Assembly (NCBI RefSeq): GCF_003054225.1
Contig: NZ_QBKQ01000001.1
Span: 434,001 to 498,000, forward strand
Length of the DNA: 64,000 nt
Direction: 5' to 3'
From: Christiangramia gaetbulicola
Lineage (GTDB): Bacteria > Bacteroidota > Bacteroidia > Flavobacteriales > Flavobacteriaceae
Within the stretch, counting starts at the first letter, position 1, and every line of letters starts with the position of its first letter. Under the pieces are notes generated by a model that saw only the letters and a program-made list of their open reading frames with translations, was not told where the DNA came from and did no database searches. The position numbers and the translations under genes were made by a program. This document shows, one piece after another, positions 27,109 to 34,460 of the stretch.

Positions 27109-27802
27109 TTTCTAACGCTCTAACCTGTGAAACTACGGTATCCTCTATTATAACTCCATCTTTAAGATTAACGATCCTTTTCGTCATCTGAGCGATGTCG
27201 TGTTCGTGCGTAACCACTAGAATGGTACGTCCTTCATCATTGATCTCCTGTATGAGATCCATCACTTCGTAAGAAGTCTTTGTATCCAGAGCTCCTGTGG
27301 GCTCATCTGCCAGCAGGACTTTAGGATCACTCGCCAGCGCTCTGGCTATGGCTACTCTTTGTTTTTGCCCTCCCGAAAGTTCATTAGGCAAATGTCCAGA
27401 CCAGTCGGCAAGACCAACTTTTTCAAGATAGCTCATTGCCCTGTCTGTTCTTTCACCGCGGGATAAGCCTTGATAATACAAAGGCAAGGCTACATTATCC
27501 AAAGCATTCTTGTATCCAATAAGGTTGAATGACTGAAAAATAAAGCCAAGAAATTTATTTCTATATTTAGCTGCAATCTTCTCATTAAGATTTTTGATGG
27601 GTACACCGTCCAGCACATAAGAACCTTCGTCTGCTTCATCGAGCATTCCAAGGATGTTCAGCAAGGTTGATTTCCCGGATCCTGAAGAACCCATAATGGA
27701 AAGTAATTCGCCTTCGGCGACCTTTAAATTGATGCCCTTCAATACGTGCAATGAATTGGCACCCATTTTATAGGACTTGTGAAGGTTTGAAATTTCAATC
27801 AT
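27101..27802 (-). CDS. ABC transporter ATP-binding protein (MacB/LolD type)
   Basis: A 233-residue ATPase with a complete motif set: Walker A GSSGSGKST (38-46), signature LSGGQ (142-146), Walker B LLADE (163-167) and the switch histidine (His199). It is in the MacB/LolD/FtsE-like class by its SLHVLKGINLKVAEGE start. It powers the two permeases downstream. It is the first gene of the efflux operon. The 187-bp gap upstream is AT-rich and shared with a divergent gene; I found no convincing consensus promoter in it. Confidence 0.93.
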   Translation of the reverse strand: MIEISNLHKSYKMGANSLHVLKGINLKVAEGELLSIMGSSGSGKSTLLNILGMLDEADEGSYVLDGVPIKNLNEKIAAKYRNKFLGFIFQSFNLIGYKNALDNVALPLYYQGLSRGERTDRAMSYLEKVGLADWSGHLPNELSGGQKQRVAIARALASDPKVLLADEPTGALDTKTSYEVMDLIQEINDEGRTILVVTHEHDIAQMTKRIVNLKDGVIIEDTVVSQVRALENV

Positions 27803-27989
27803 GATTGATGGTTATTAAAGAGGGAAAATGACTCCCTATTAAATAAGACTGCTTAAAAATTAAATTGTTACATTAATCACATAAAAAATACAAAATCATT
27901 AGATAAAATCTCGTGATTTATATTTTAAGATTATATCAAATAACTTTTTCCAATATTATTTCCGGTCAAATAAGACCCCTTCCTGATCT

Positions 27990-29183
27990 ATGCAAAAAGC
28001 TTTTTCTCTACTTTTTTTGATATTAGGTTTTAATTTATGTTTTGCTTTTCAAGAGGCAGAAAAAAATAATTCTATTGAAAACCTATATCTATCGGCCAGT
28101 TTCGGTGCTATTAATTATGATTACTCTAGCGAATTATTAAATGATAATTTTCAAACTACAGGAATTACAGGCACTAATACCTTTGCAGCCAGGTTCTCGG
28201 TTGGCTACCACCTTACAAGGAAATGGGATATTGAATTCAGCGTAATGCGTCCCAGAGCATGGGTGCAATATAATTTTGAATCACCTAATAAATTTGATAA
28301 GTCTGTTTGGACAAATATCTGGGCAATAAGCAGCAGAAGGAATTTTAAATTATTTGAAAGGACTACCCTTTATTTAGAGGGAGGGGTTAGCAATGTAGCT
28401 AGAAAAGGCTTTAACCTAAATGATGAAGTGGCTGTGCCTTCAGTTAGATATATATACCCAATCTTATCTACGGGGATATTACATCCTATTTCCTCTAAAA
28501 TAGATGCCGCCGTAAATTTTACATTTTCACCAGCTAACAGCAATTATAAGCAACCTGCGACCCATTTTTTCGCCACGGGAATTGTATACCATGTTAGAGA
28601 ACCTTCAGAACAGGTTAAAAAATCATATTCTAATACATCCCATTATTTCCCGAATCACTTATTCAACATAGGCTATGCTTCAGATTATGTAGGCTTTGAT
28701 GCAAACAGGCAATTTTCGAAGGGATTAGACACAAGCATCCCTATCTTCTGGCTAGGAGACGTCTATGTAGAAGACGGATTTAATGCCTCCTATCAAAAAA
28801 ATATCTTTCATACCAGGAAAAATTTCTCTCTGGACGCTGGAGCAAATATTTCCTATTACAACACGCAGGAGGACGAATCGTTTTTTGCTATTTCAGTATT
28901 TCCAGTTATCAAATGGTGGTTCTTAAGGACTAAGCCCGCTGACGTATATTTCAACTACTCCATCATAGGCCCGGCATATATTTCCTCCAGCGTTTTAGAC
29001 AACCTGGACACAGGGGAAGAGTTTACTTTTCAGGATTTTATGGGAATAGGGTTTATATTCGGAAAAGAAAGAAATTATAACCTGGATCTAAAGATCGCAC
29101 ACTACTCCAATGGAAACATTTTTACGCAAAATCCAGGAGTTGCGGTACCTTTAAGTATCAATTTTGGGTATGCTATTTATTAA
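27990..29183 (+). CDS. PagL-like (lipid A deacylase family) outer-membrane protein with extra barrel domain
   Basis: A 397-residue secreted protein with a signal peptide ending near FCFAF. The C-terminal half (about 215-397) resembles the PagL lipid A 3-O-deacylase family: an acidic-to-aromatic barrel pattern ending in the motif HYSNGNIFTQNPGV, which aligns with the family's His-x-Ser centre (His371, Ser373). Ala385 stands where the family's third catalytic residue, Glu, is expected. The N-terminal half (about 25-210) is another set of beta strands (FAARFSVGYHLTRKWDIEF) not found in ordinary 150-190-residue PagL. It could be an active deacylase, a sensor or a degenerate copy. It is flanked by unrelated units. 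Confidence 0.65.
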   Translation: MQKAFSLLFLILGFNLCFAFQEAEKNNSIENLYLSASFGAINYDYSSELLNDNFQTTGITGTNTFAARFSVGYHLTRKWDIEFSVMRPRAWVQYNFESPNKFDKSVWTNIWAISSRRNFKLFERTTLYLEGGVSNVARKGFNLNDEVAVPSVRYIYPILSTGILHPISSKIDAAVNFTFSPANSNYKQPATHFFATGIVYHVREPSEQVKKSYSNTSHYFPNHLFNIGYASDYVGFDANRQFSKGLDTSIPIFWLGDVYVEDGFNASYQKNIFHTRKNFSLDAGANISYYNTQEDESFFAISVFPVIKWWFLRTKPADVYFNYSIIGPAYISSSVLDNLDTGEEFTFQDFMGIGFIFGKERNYNLDLKIAHYSNGNIFTQNPGVAVPLSINFGYAIY

Positions 29184-29189
29184 GAGATA

Positions 29190-29444
29190 TCAGTTCTCTG
29201 AAGCTGATCCAGGCTTATTTTTTCTAGATCTGTAAATAAAGTAGCCAACACCCCCAATCAACAAATAAGGGAATATCATTAGATAGATAATGCCGTCATT
29301 AATCCCTTTCGCAGTACTTTGATCTGCTTCACTTTCCAAGACGGCCCTGCACATTGAGCATTGAGCTTCGGCAAGTTCAGGCACGAACAAAAGAATTAAA
29401 AGGATTAATCCCGCATATTTTAAATTCTCTCTCTTCATTTCCAT
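29190..29444 (-). CDS. Small CxxC membrane protein of the oxidase-assembly cluster
   Basis: An 84-residue protein with an N-terminal signal or anchor (about 8-26), an exported CSMC motif (Cys29, Cys32) just after the likely cleavage site AEAQ, and one membrane helix (about 52-72) followed by a basic tail. I do not recognise a named family. It lies 40 bp downstream of the DUF420 and SCO genes and is probably co-transcribed. The paired cysteines on the outside of the membrane suggest thiol redox or copper handling for the oxidase, which is inference from context. A second possible ATG lies two codons in. Confidence 0.75.
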   Translation of the reverse strand: MEMKRENLKYAGLILLILLFVPELAEAQCSMCRAVLESEADQSTAKGINDGIIYLMIFPYLLIGGVGYFIYRSRKNKPGSASEN

Positions 29445-29484
29445 CTAATTTAACCGACTCAAAATTAATCAATTATGACGAATT

Positions 29485-30024
29485 TTAATAATAAGGCATC
29501 ATAAATAAAAATACCAGAACCCCCGTAACGGCAACATACAACCAAATTGGGAAGGTCCACCTGGCGATTTTAGCGTGTTTCCTATACTCGCCGCTTAAGC
29601 CTCTATACATGGTGAAAAGCACCAAAGGCACGATAATGCCCGATAATACAATATGGGTAATAAGAATAAAGAAATATACATATCTAAGCGTCCCTTCACC
29701 ACCATAAGGAACCGGCTCATTACTTATTTTTGAAAGCACGTAACTCACCAGGAATATAGCAGATAGACCAAATGCCGCTATCATAGTATTTCTATGCTGA
29801 ACATATTTTTCAGCTTTCATAAAGAAATAACCAAGGATCAATAAGATCGCCGTTAGAAAATTCAGGACGCCATGAAACAATGGAAAAGTCATGGAATCTG
29901 TACCAAAAATATTATATCGTTCTGGTAATAACATAAGCACCAAAACGATCACAGGAACGGCAATAGACAAGGCAATGATCACCGGCACTGCAACCTTATC
30001 CGAACTTTTTAAAGCTGTCTTCAC
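29485..30024 (-). CDS. DUF420 membrane protein (CtaM-like oxidase assembly)
   Basis: A 179-residue inner-membrane protein with five hydrophobic helices and the conserved histidines of DUF420 (FHGVLNFLTA, YVQHRNTMIAAFGLS, ITHIVLSGIIVPL, KHAKIARWTFPIWLYV). DUF420/CtaM proteins are needed for maturation of haem-copper oxidases in some bacteria. Translation starts at GTG 30024, which overlaps the TGA of the SCO gene in a GTGA junction, so it is coupled to SCO. The context (SCO, oxidase subunits) strongly supports an assembly role. Confidence 0.85.
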   Translation of the reverse strand: MKTALKSSDKVAVPVIIALSIAVPVIVLVLMLLPERYNIFGTDSMTFPLFHGVLNFLTAILLILGYFFMKAEKYVQHRNTMIAAFGLSAIFLVSYVLSKISNEPVPYGGEGTLRYVYFFILITHIVLSGIIVPLVLFTMYRGLSGEYRKHAKIARWTFPIWLYVAVTGVLVFLFMMPYY

Positions 30025-30755
30025 AGTAATTTATTTATATCTTCTATTAATATCTCTATCTGTGGCCCTTCTTCTCCCTTAGCCACACTCTTGTTCTTTT
30101 CTACTGAACCGCGGTAATAGATCATAGGATTTCCAAACTGATCTTTTCTGGACCTTATATAACCTTCCTGATCTATCAGTGCAAACATGCCCTGATGAGC
30201 AAATCCACCTGCAGCATTGGCATCCTCCCCTGCATACAAACCAAAGCCCTGGTTCGCCAAAGCATAGATCTTTTCCCGGTCTCCCGTCATCAGGTTCCAG
30301 TTAGAACCATCAATCCCATAATTCTTAGCGTATTCAGCCAAAACTTCAGGAGTATCGTGGGTAGGATCTATCGTAAAGGAAGCGATAGCAAAATCGTCCT
30401 CTCCCTTGAATTCTTCCTGTATCTCTACAAGATTTTTATTCATGATAGGGCAAATTGTTGGGCAGGTAGTAAAAAAGAACTCTACCAGGTAAACTTTCCC
30501 TTTATAATCCTCATTAGAAATAGTATCTCCTTCCTGATTTACAAACTCGAATTGCGGAGCCTTTTTCTTTTCACCATCCAAAACTATATACGAAAGTGGT
30601 TCGCCTTTGTCTTTTGCAGAGTTTTCCCTTTTCTGATTAAGCCTGTCTGAAGTAACAACTTCATTATCGCTTATTCGGTCTACGATCTTTGGAATAAAGA
30701 TGATCCCGAAGATCAGGATGACCAGAGAGATTCCTACGTATGAATAATTTTTCAT
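30021..30755 (-). CDS. SCO1/SenC family copper chaperone
   Basis: A 244-residue protein anchored by an N-terminal helix (about 5-25), with a periplasmic thioredoxin fold. The copper-binding CPTIC (Cys98, Cys102) lies in VEFFFTTCPTICPIMNK, with a later FAHQG supplying the expected histidine ligand. SCO proteins deliver copper to or reduce the CuA site of oxidase subunit II. It precedes DUF420 with a 4-bp overlap and follows a cysteine-free SCO-like paralogue by 5 bp. Confidence 0.92.
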   Translation of the reverse strand: MKNYSYVGISLVILIFGIIFIPKIVDRISDNEVVTSDRLNQKRENSAKDKGEPLSYIVLDGEKKKAPQFEFVNQEGDTISNEDYKGKVYLVEFFFTTCPTICPIMNKNLVEIQEEFKGEDDFAIASFTIDPTHDTPEVLAEYAKNYGIDGSNWNLMTGDREKIYALANQGFGLYAGEDANAAGGFAHQGMFALIDQEGYIRSRKDQFGNPMIYYRGSVEKNKSVAKGEEGPQIEILIEDINKLL

Positions 30756-30760
30756 TTCTA

Positions 30761-31405
30761 TTATTTCTTTCGTTCAGGATTATTCCTTTTCAAGGCAAGA
30801 CGATATTCGGCCAATATCACCTTGACATCATCATTCATTTTATTATTAAGCTCTGCTACATCCCTGGAATCATATCCATAAAGTTTCCCATACTCCTCAT
30901 CATCATCCCTGCCACGAAGATTAGCATCTTTGTCAACTATAAACACATAAGGTGTATGACCACTTTCATCTAGTTTATGTGGAGTTTTAAAGCTTTCGAA
31001 TACTTCCTGGATATTATCAATATCTGAATAAGCTATTTTCCACTTAGAAGATTCACTTATCTTTTTAAATTCCTCAACAAAAGCACTAGTTTCATCTTTC
31101 GCATCTTTTGGAAGAATGATCACGAATTGAAAATCATCAAAATCGTAATATTTCTCCAGTATCTTTTTATCGAGGTTAAAGGTATTGCCTTTGATGTTTT
31201 CAAGATCTGAACCAAAGAAGGCTACAACACTTATATGATCTTTAAAGCTAATAGGATCGCCCGTGTTGGATTCAAAGGCGGTGATATCCTGTACATTTTC
31301 AGTTAGCACAGGTAGCTTGGCAAAATTGTTCTTTCCAGAAGCAAAAAACAAGTATGCAGTGATAGGCAGAGCAAACAGTATTCCTAGTACCAGAAACTTT
31401 TTCAT
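30761..31405 (-). CDS. Cysteine-free SCO/thioredoxin-like membrane-anchored protein
   Basis: A 214-residue protein with an N-terminal anchor (about 4-22) and a thioredoxin-like domain. It seems to parallel the SCO protein encoded next to it. VVAFFGSDLENIKGN stands where SCO has VEFFFTTCPTICPIM, and TPYVFIVDKDANLRGR where SCO has MFALIDQEGYIRSR. I find no cysteine anywhere in the sequence, so it cannot bind copper through the SCO site. It may be a structural partner, a chaperone-like pseudo-SCO or something different. First gene of the unit SCO-DUF420-CxxC protein, preceded by a terminator. Confidence 0.75.
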   Translation of the reverse strand: MKKFLVLGILFALPITAYLFFASGKNNFAKLPVLTENVQDITAFESNTGDPISFKDHISVVAFFGSDLENIKGNTFNLDKKILEKYYDFDDFQFVIILPKDAKDETSAFVEEFKKISESSKWKIAYSDIDNIQEVFESFKTPHKLDESGHTPYVFIVDKDANLRGRDDDEEYGKLYGYDSRDVAELNNKMNDDVKVILAEYRLALKRNNPERKK

Positions 31406-31443
31406 AAGCAGAAAAACCAGTTTTACAGGGGGCTACAAAAATA

Positions 31444-31471
31444 AAAAGACGGTTTAACAAAACCGTCTTTT
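31444..31471 (-). terminator. Intrinsic terminator after oxidase subunit IV
   Basis: A perfect 12-bp stem (AAAAGACGGTTT / AAACCGTCTTTT) with a 4-nt loop is followed on the minus strand by TATTTTTG, a T-rich tail. It lies 19 bp after the subunit IV stop and divides the oxidase subunit genes from the SCO-like unit. The T-rich tail also fits a -7 promoter element for the next gene. Confidence 0.82.
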
Positions 31472-31490
31472 CCAATGCTTTTAACTTTTG

Positions 31491-31853
31491 TTAAAAATCC
31501 CAGGCAACGTGGCCGGTCTGGTAAATATCGTGTATATATCCACCTTCAGTAAGAAGGATAAAGATCAAGTAAGAAATCAAAAAGATCGATGTCCAAACGA
31601 TCGCTCTTCTTAGACCTTTTGTTTCATGCTCAAGGTGCATGAAAGCCCAGGCAATATAATAAGCTTTGTAAATAGTTAAGATTATAAAGATCCAGTTAAG
31701 CAATCTCATTCCTAAAAGATAAGTATCTGTTAAGAATGCTGGTTTAAGTATACCAAAGACAACCTCTACAATTGTTACTACCGAAAGTATTGCGAAAACT
31801 GTCCAGATCCTTTTAGTTGCTGATCCGTGTTGATGCGTAGTATCGTGAGCCAT
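31491..31853 (-). CDS. Cytochrome c oxidase subunit IV family protein
   Basis: A 120-residue inner-membrane protein with three hydrophobic helices (about 17-37, 50-70, 85-105) and the short histidine-containing N terminus (HDTTHQHGS). It resembles the prokaryotic subunit IV (CtaF/CyoD-like) that stabilises the catalytic core. It follows the longer subunit III gene by 17 bp and ends the oxidase subunit unit before a strong terminator. Confidence 0.88.
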   Translation of the reverse strand: MAHDTTHQHGSATKRIWTVFAILSVVTIVEVVFGILKPAFLTDTYLLGMRLLNWIFIILTIYKAYYIAWAFMHLEHETKGLRRAIVWTSIFLISYLIFILLTEGGYIHDIYQTGHVAWDF

Positions 31854-31870
31854 AATAGTTTATTTCTGAA

Positions 31871-32851
31871 TTATACCAGGTAAAAGAATGTAAATACAAA
31901 TACCCATACAAGGTCTACAAAGTGCCAGTAAAGTCCAACTTTTTCAACCATCTCATAACTTCCACGTCTCTCATAGGTCCCTATGATCACGTTAAAGAAG
32001 ATAATGATGTTGATGATCACACCAGAAAATACGTGGAATCCGTGGAAACCTGTAATAAAGAAAAAGAAGTCTGCGAATAAAGGAGCTCCGTATTCATTCT
32101 GTACAAGGTTTGCACCTTCAACTGTACCAACAGCTTCGTTATTAAGTTTCATTAAGGATTCTTCACGGGAGAGAATTGTCTTCTGCCCGTCCTCTGTTAA
32201 CTTCTGAGTTCTTATAAGAAGATCTTCATTCTGAATAAATCCTGCTTTAACTTCTTCAAGGCTGTATGTTGGAAGATCTTTCCCGGCATCAAACCAGATA
32301 CCGTTATTAGCTTCATGCTCTACTCGCTCACCAGCAATAGGCACCGCGATCTCTGAAAGAGCTACGCGCTCGCCTTCAGCATCGATGAACTGAAGAATAT
32401 TTCCTCCCTTGGTTGTTACAGCTCCATATTCTCCGCTAATGAAGTTTTTCCACTCCCAGGCTTGAGATCCTACGAAAACAAGACCACCAAGAATGGTAAG
32501 GAACATATAGATTGTAACTTTTCCTTTCTTCATATGATGACCTGCATCTACTGCAAGTACCATAGTTACCGAAGAAAAAATAAGGATAAATGTCATCAAC
32601 GCCACATAGTACATAGGAGCATCTACTCCATGCAGAAATGGGAAGTGAGTAAACACCTCATCGGCAATTGGCCATGAATCGATGAATTTAAATCTTGAAA
32701 AACCGTAAGCTGCAAGGAATCCTGAAAATGTTAAAGCATCGGAAAGGATGAAAAACCACATCATCATTTTTCCGTAACTTGCTTTTAGTGGTTCATTACC
32801 ACCACCCCAGGTTTTCCCTTCTGTGCCTGTTCTAACGACAGTCGCCTCCAT
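31871..32851 (-). CDS. Haem-copper oxidase subunit III, long form
   Basis: A 326-residue membrane protein of the subunit III family: MMMWFFILSDALTFSGFL at the start, a central AGHHMKKG segment, and ITGFHGFHVFSGVIINI with WHFVDLVWVFVFTFFYLV at the end. Between the helix near 125-140 and the late helices lies a soluble insert of about 95 residues (roughly 145-240), not present in the short form encoded beside it. Subunit III stabilises proton uptake in the oxidase. It lies 45 bp after the short subunit III gene. Confidence 0.88.
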   Translation of the reverse strand: MEATVVRTGTEGKTWGGGNEPLKASYGKMMMWFFILSDALTFSGFLAAYGFSRFKFIDSWPIADEVFTHFPFLHGVDAPMYYVALMTFILIFSSVTMVLAVDAGHHMKKGKVTIYMFLTILGGLVFVGSQAWEWKNFISGEYGAVTTKGGNILQFIDAEGERVALSEIAVPIAGERVEHEANNGIWFDAGKDLPTYSLEEVKAGFIQNEDLLIRTQKLTEDGQKTILSREESLMKLNNEAVGTVEGANLVQNEYGAPLFADFFFFITGFHGFHVFSGVIINIIIFFNVIIGTYERRGSYEMVEKVGLYWHFVDLVWVFVFTFFYLV

Positions 32852-32896
32852 AGAAGTATTTTAATGTTAAAGGATGCGCAAAAATACGCAATTTTA

Positions 32897-33478
32897 TTAT
32901 CTATAGAAATAGAAAAACAAAATCAAAAATATCCAAAGCGCATCTACAAAATGCCAGAATGTCTCACCGAGCTCAAACCCAAGCATTTGCCCCGCTTTGT
33001 AACGTTGTTTAAAATGGTTATAAATTAGCACCAAAAGCACTATAATACCTGCGAATAGGTGCGCTAAGTGCACACAAACAAGGATATATATAAAAGATGT
33101 AGTTACTGTACTTTCTGCCCCGGTAAACCAATATCCCTGGCTAAGTATATCACTAAACCCGTAAAATTGAAAAACAATAAAAAGTATCGCCAGGATCAAT
33201 GTTCCTATTAAAAATGCACTGGCATTCTTCCTATTCCCGGCTAAGATCATTCGTTTGCTCAAAAAAAGCGTAACACTGCTGGCAATGATCACGATCGTAC
33301 TCCAAAGGAATGCCATAGGAAGCTCAAAATCGTTCAGCCAGTCTGGCCTGTTCTTACTCACCACATAAGCACTGGTAAGACCAGCGAAGGTCATGGTCAT
33401 ACTTATAATCCCGAACCAGAGCATCATTTTCTTAGCCCGGCCATATTTCTTTTCGTCAGATCCCTGAGTTAAATCCAT
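32897..33478 (-). CDS. Haem-copper oxidase subunit III, short form
   Basis: A 193-residue five-helix subunit III homologue with the typical ends: KMMLWFGIISMTMTFAGLTSAYVV, VCVHLAHLFAGIIVLL and ETFWHFVDALWIFLILFFYFYR. It is the shorter of two adjacent subunit III paralogues. It overlaps the haem O synthase gene by 10 bp, pointing to coupled translation. Whether both copies enter one oxidase is unknown. Confidence 0.88.
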   Translation of the reverse strand: MDLTQGSDEKKYGRAKKMMLWFGIISMTMTFAGLTSAYVVSKNRPDWLNDFELPMAFLWSTIVIIASSVTLFLSKRMILAGNRKNASAFLIGTLILAILFIVFQFYGFSDILSQGYWFTGAESTVTTSFIYILVCVHLAHLFAGIIVLLVLIYNHFKQRYKAGQMLGFELGETFWHFVDALWIFLILFFYFYR

Positions 33479-34371
33479 TGTCTAATAAATTTATCTAATA
33501 CGTATACTATTTGCAGCAGCGTGATATAGGAAACACTGGCAAACATTAATTTTTTAGCAGCCTCGGCTGTCTTTTCTTTAAATAATCTTATCGCGTAATA
33601 AAGCATCCCCAATCCTAAAAGCAGGATGATAAGACCAGATACCGGTGTGAGATAAAGTTTCCCGGTAACTCCAAATACTGGGATCAGTGAAACCAGGATC
33701 GTCCAGCAGGTGTATAAAATTATCTGAATCGCAGTCCCACGGTCTCTTTTTCCTGTTGGCAACATAAAGAATCCGCCCTTTTTATAATCATCGAACAGCC
33801 ACCAGCCAATAGCCCAGAAATGTGGGAATTGCCAGAAGAACTGTATCATGAATAAAGTTCCGGGTTCTATACTGAAGGTTCCCGTTGCCGCTACCCATCC
33901 TAACATGAAAGGAATAGCTCCAGGGAAGGCTCCCACAAAAACTGAAAGGGGAGTTTTTGTTTTTAGCGGAGTGTATATACTTACGTATAAAAATATGCTG
34001 ATCGCCCCGAACATCGCTGTTTTTGGATTGATCACATAAAGCACCACCAAACCTAAAACGGTAAAGATACTTGCTATGGTAAAGGCCACTGTATTGGTCA
34101 TTCGACCGGCAGGCAAAGGCCTGTTCTTGGTCCTGTCCATTAAGGCATCGAGATTCTTTTCGATGATCTGGTTATAGGCATTAGATGCTCCTACCATGAG
34201 GTAACCTCCAATTGCCAGCAAAGTAACCACTACGAAATCTATATTGTCTGCCCCCAGAAAATAACCCGCGACAGATGAAAAGACTACGCTAATAGCAAGC
34301 CTCATCTTGGTTATTTCCTTAAAATCTGACAGAATGGAAGCGCTGGAAGTATGTACGCGAGTGTTGCTCAA
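33469..34371 (-). CDS. ctaB: Protohaem IX farnesyltransferase (haem O synthase)
   Basis: A 300-residue UbiA-family membrane prenyltransferase that attaches a farnesyl group to haem b to give haem O for the oxidase. The Asp-rich site is clear: SNAYNQIIEKNLDALMDRTKNRPLP (about 63-87), with the usual later helices. Translation starts at TTG 34371 (MSNTRVHTSS); the next Met is residue 23, inside the conserved ITKMRL segment, so TTG is preferred. It opens the unit of oxidase subunit III, III and IV genes and has a good consensus promoter. The symbols cyoE and ctaB are synonyms. Confidence 0.93.
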   Translation of the reverse strand: MSNTRVHTSSASILSDFKEITKMRLAISVVFSSVAGYFLGADNIDFVVVTLLAIGGYLMVGASNAYNQIIEKNLDALMDRTKNRPLPAGRMTNTVAFTIASIFTVLGLVVLYVINPKTAMFGAISIFLYVSIYTPLKTKTPLSVFVGAFPGAIPFMLGWVAATGTFSIEPGTLFMIQFFWQFPHFWAIGWWLFDDYKKGGFFMLPTGKRDRGTAIQIILYTCWTILVSLIPVFGVTGKLYLTPVSGLIILLLGLGMLYYAIRLFKEKTAEAAKKLMFASVSYITLLQIVYVLDKFIRQWI

Positions 34372-34394
34372 AAAAAGCTTTTTTTTAACTGGCG

Positions 34395-34424
34395 CAAAGA
34401 TACTTCTTAATTAGGTTTTAACAA
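34395..34424 (-). promoter_or_regulatory. Bacteroidota-type promoter for the haem O synthase/oxidase unit
   Basis: Minus-strand TATCTTTG (34402-34395) fits TAnnTTTG, and TTG (34424-34422) lies 19 nt upstream. The predicted start near 34388 gives a leader of about 17 nt before the TTG start codon. Confidence 0.55.
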
Positions 34425-34460
34425 GGAAGGCAATGTGTTAATTTTCAGAGATAAAAATCA

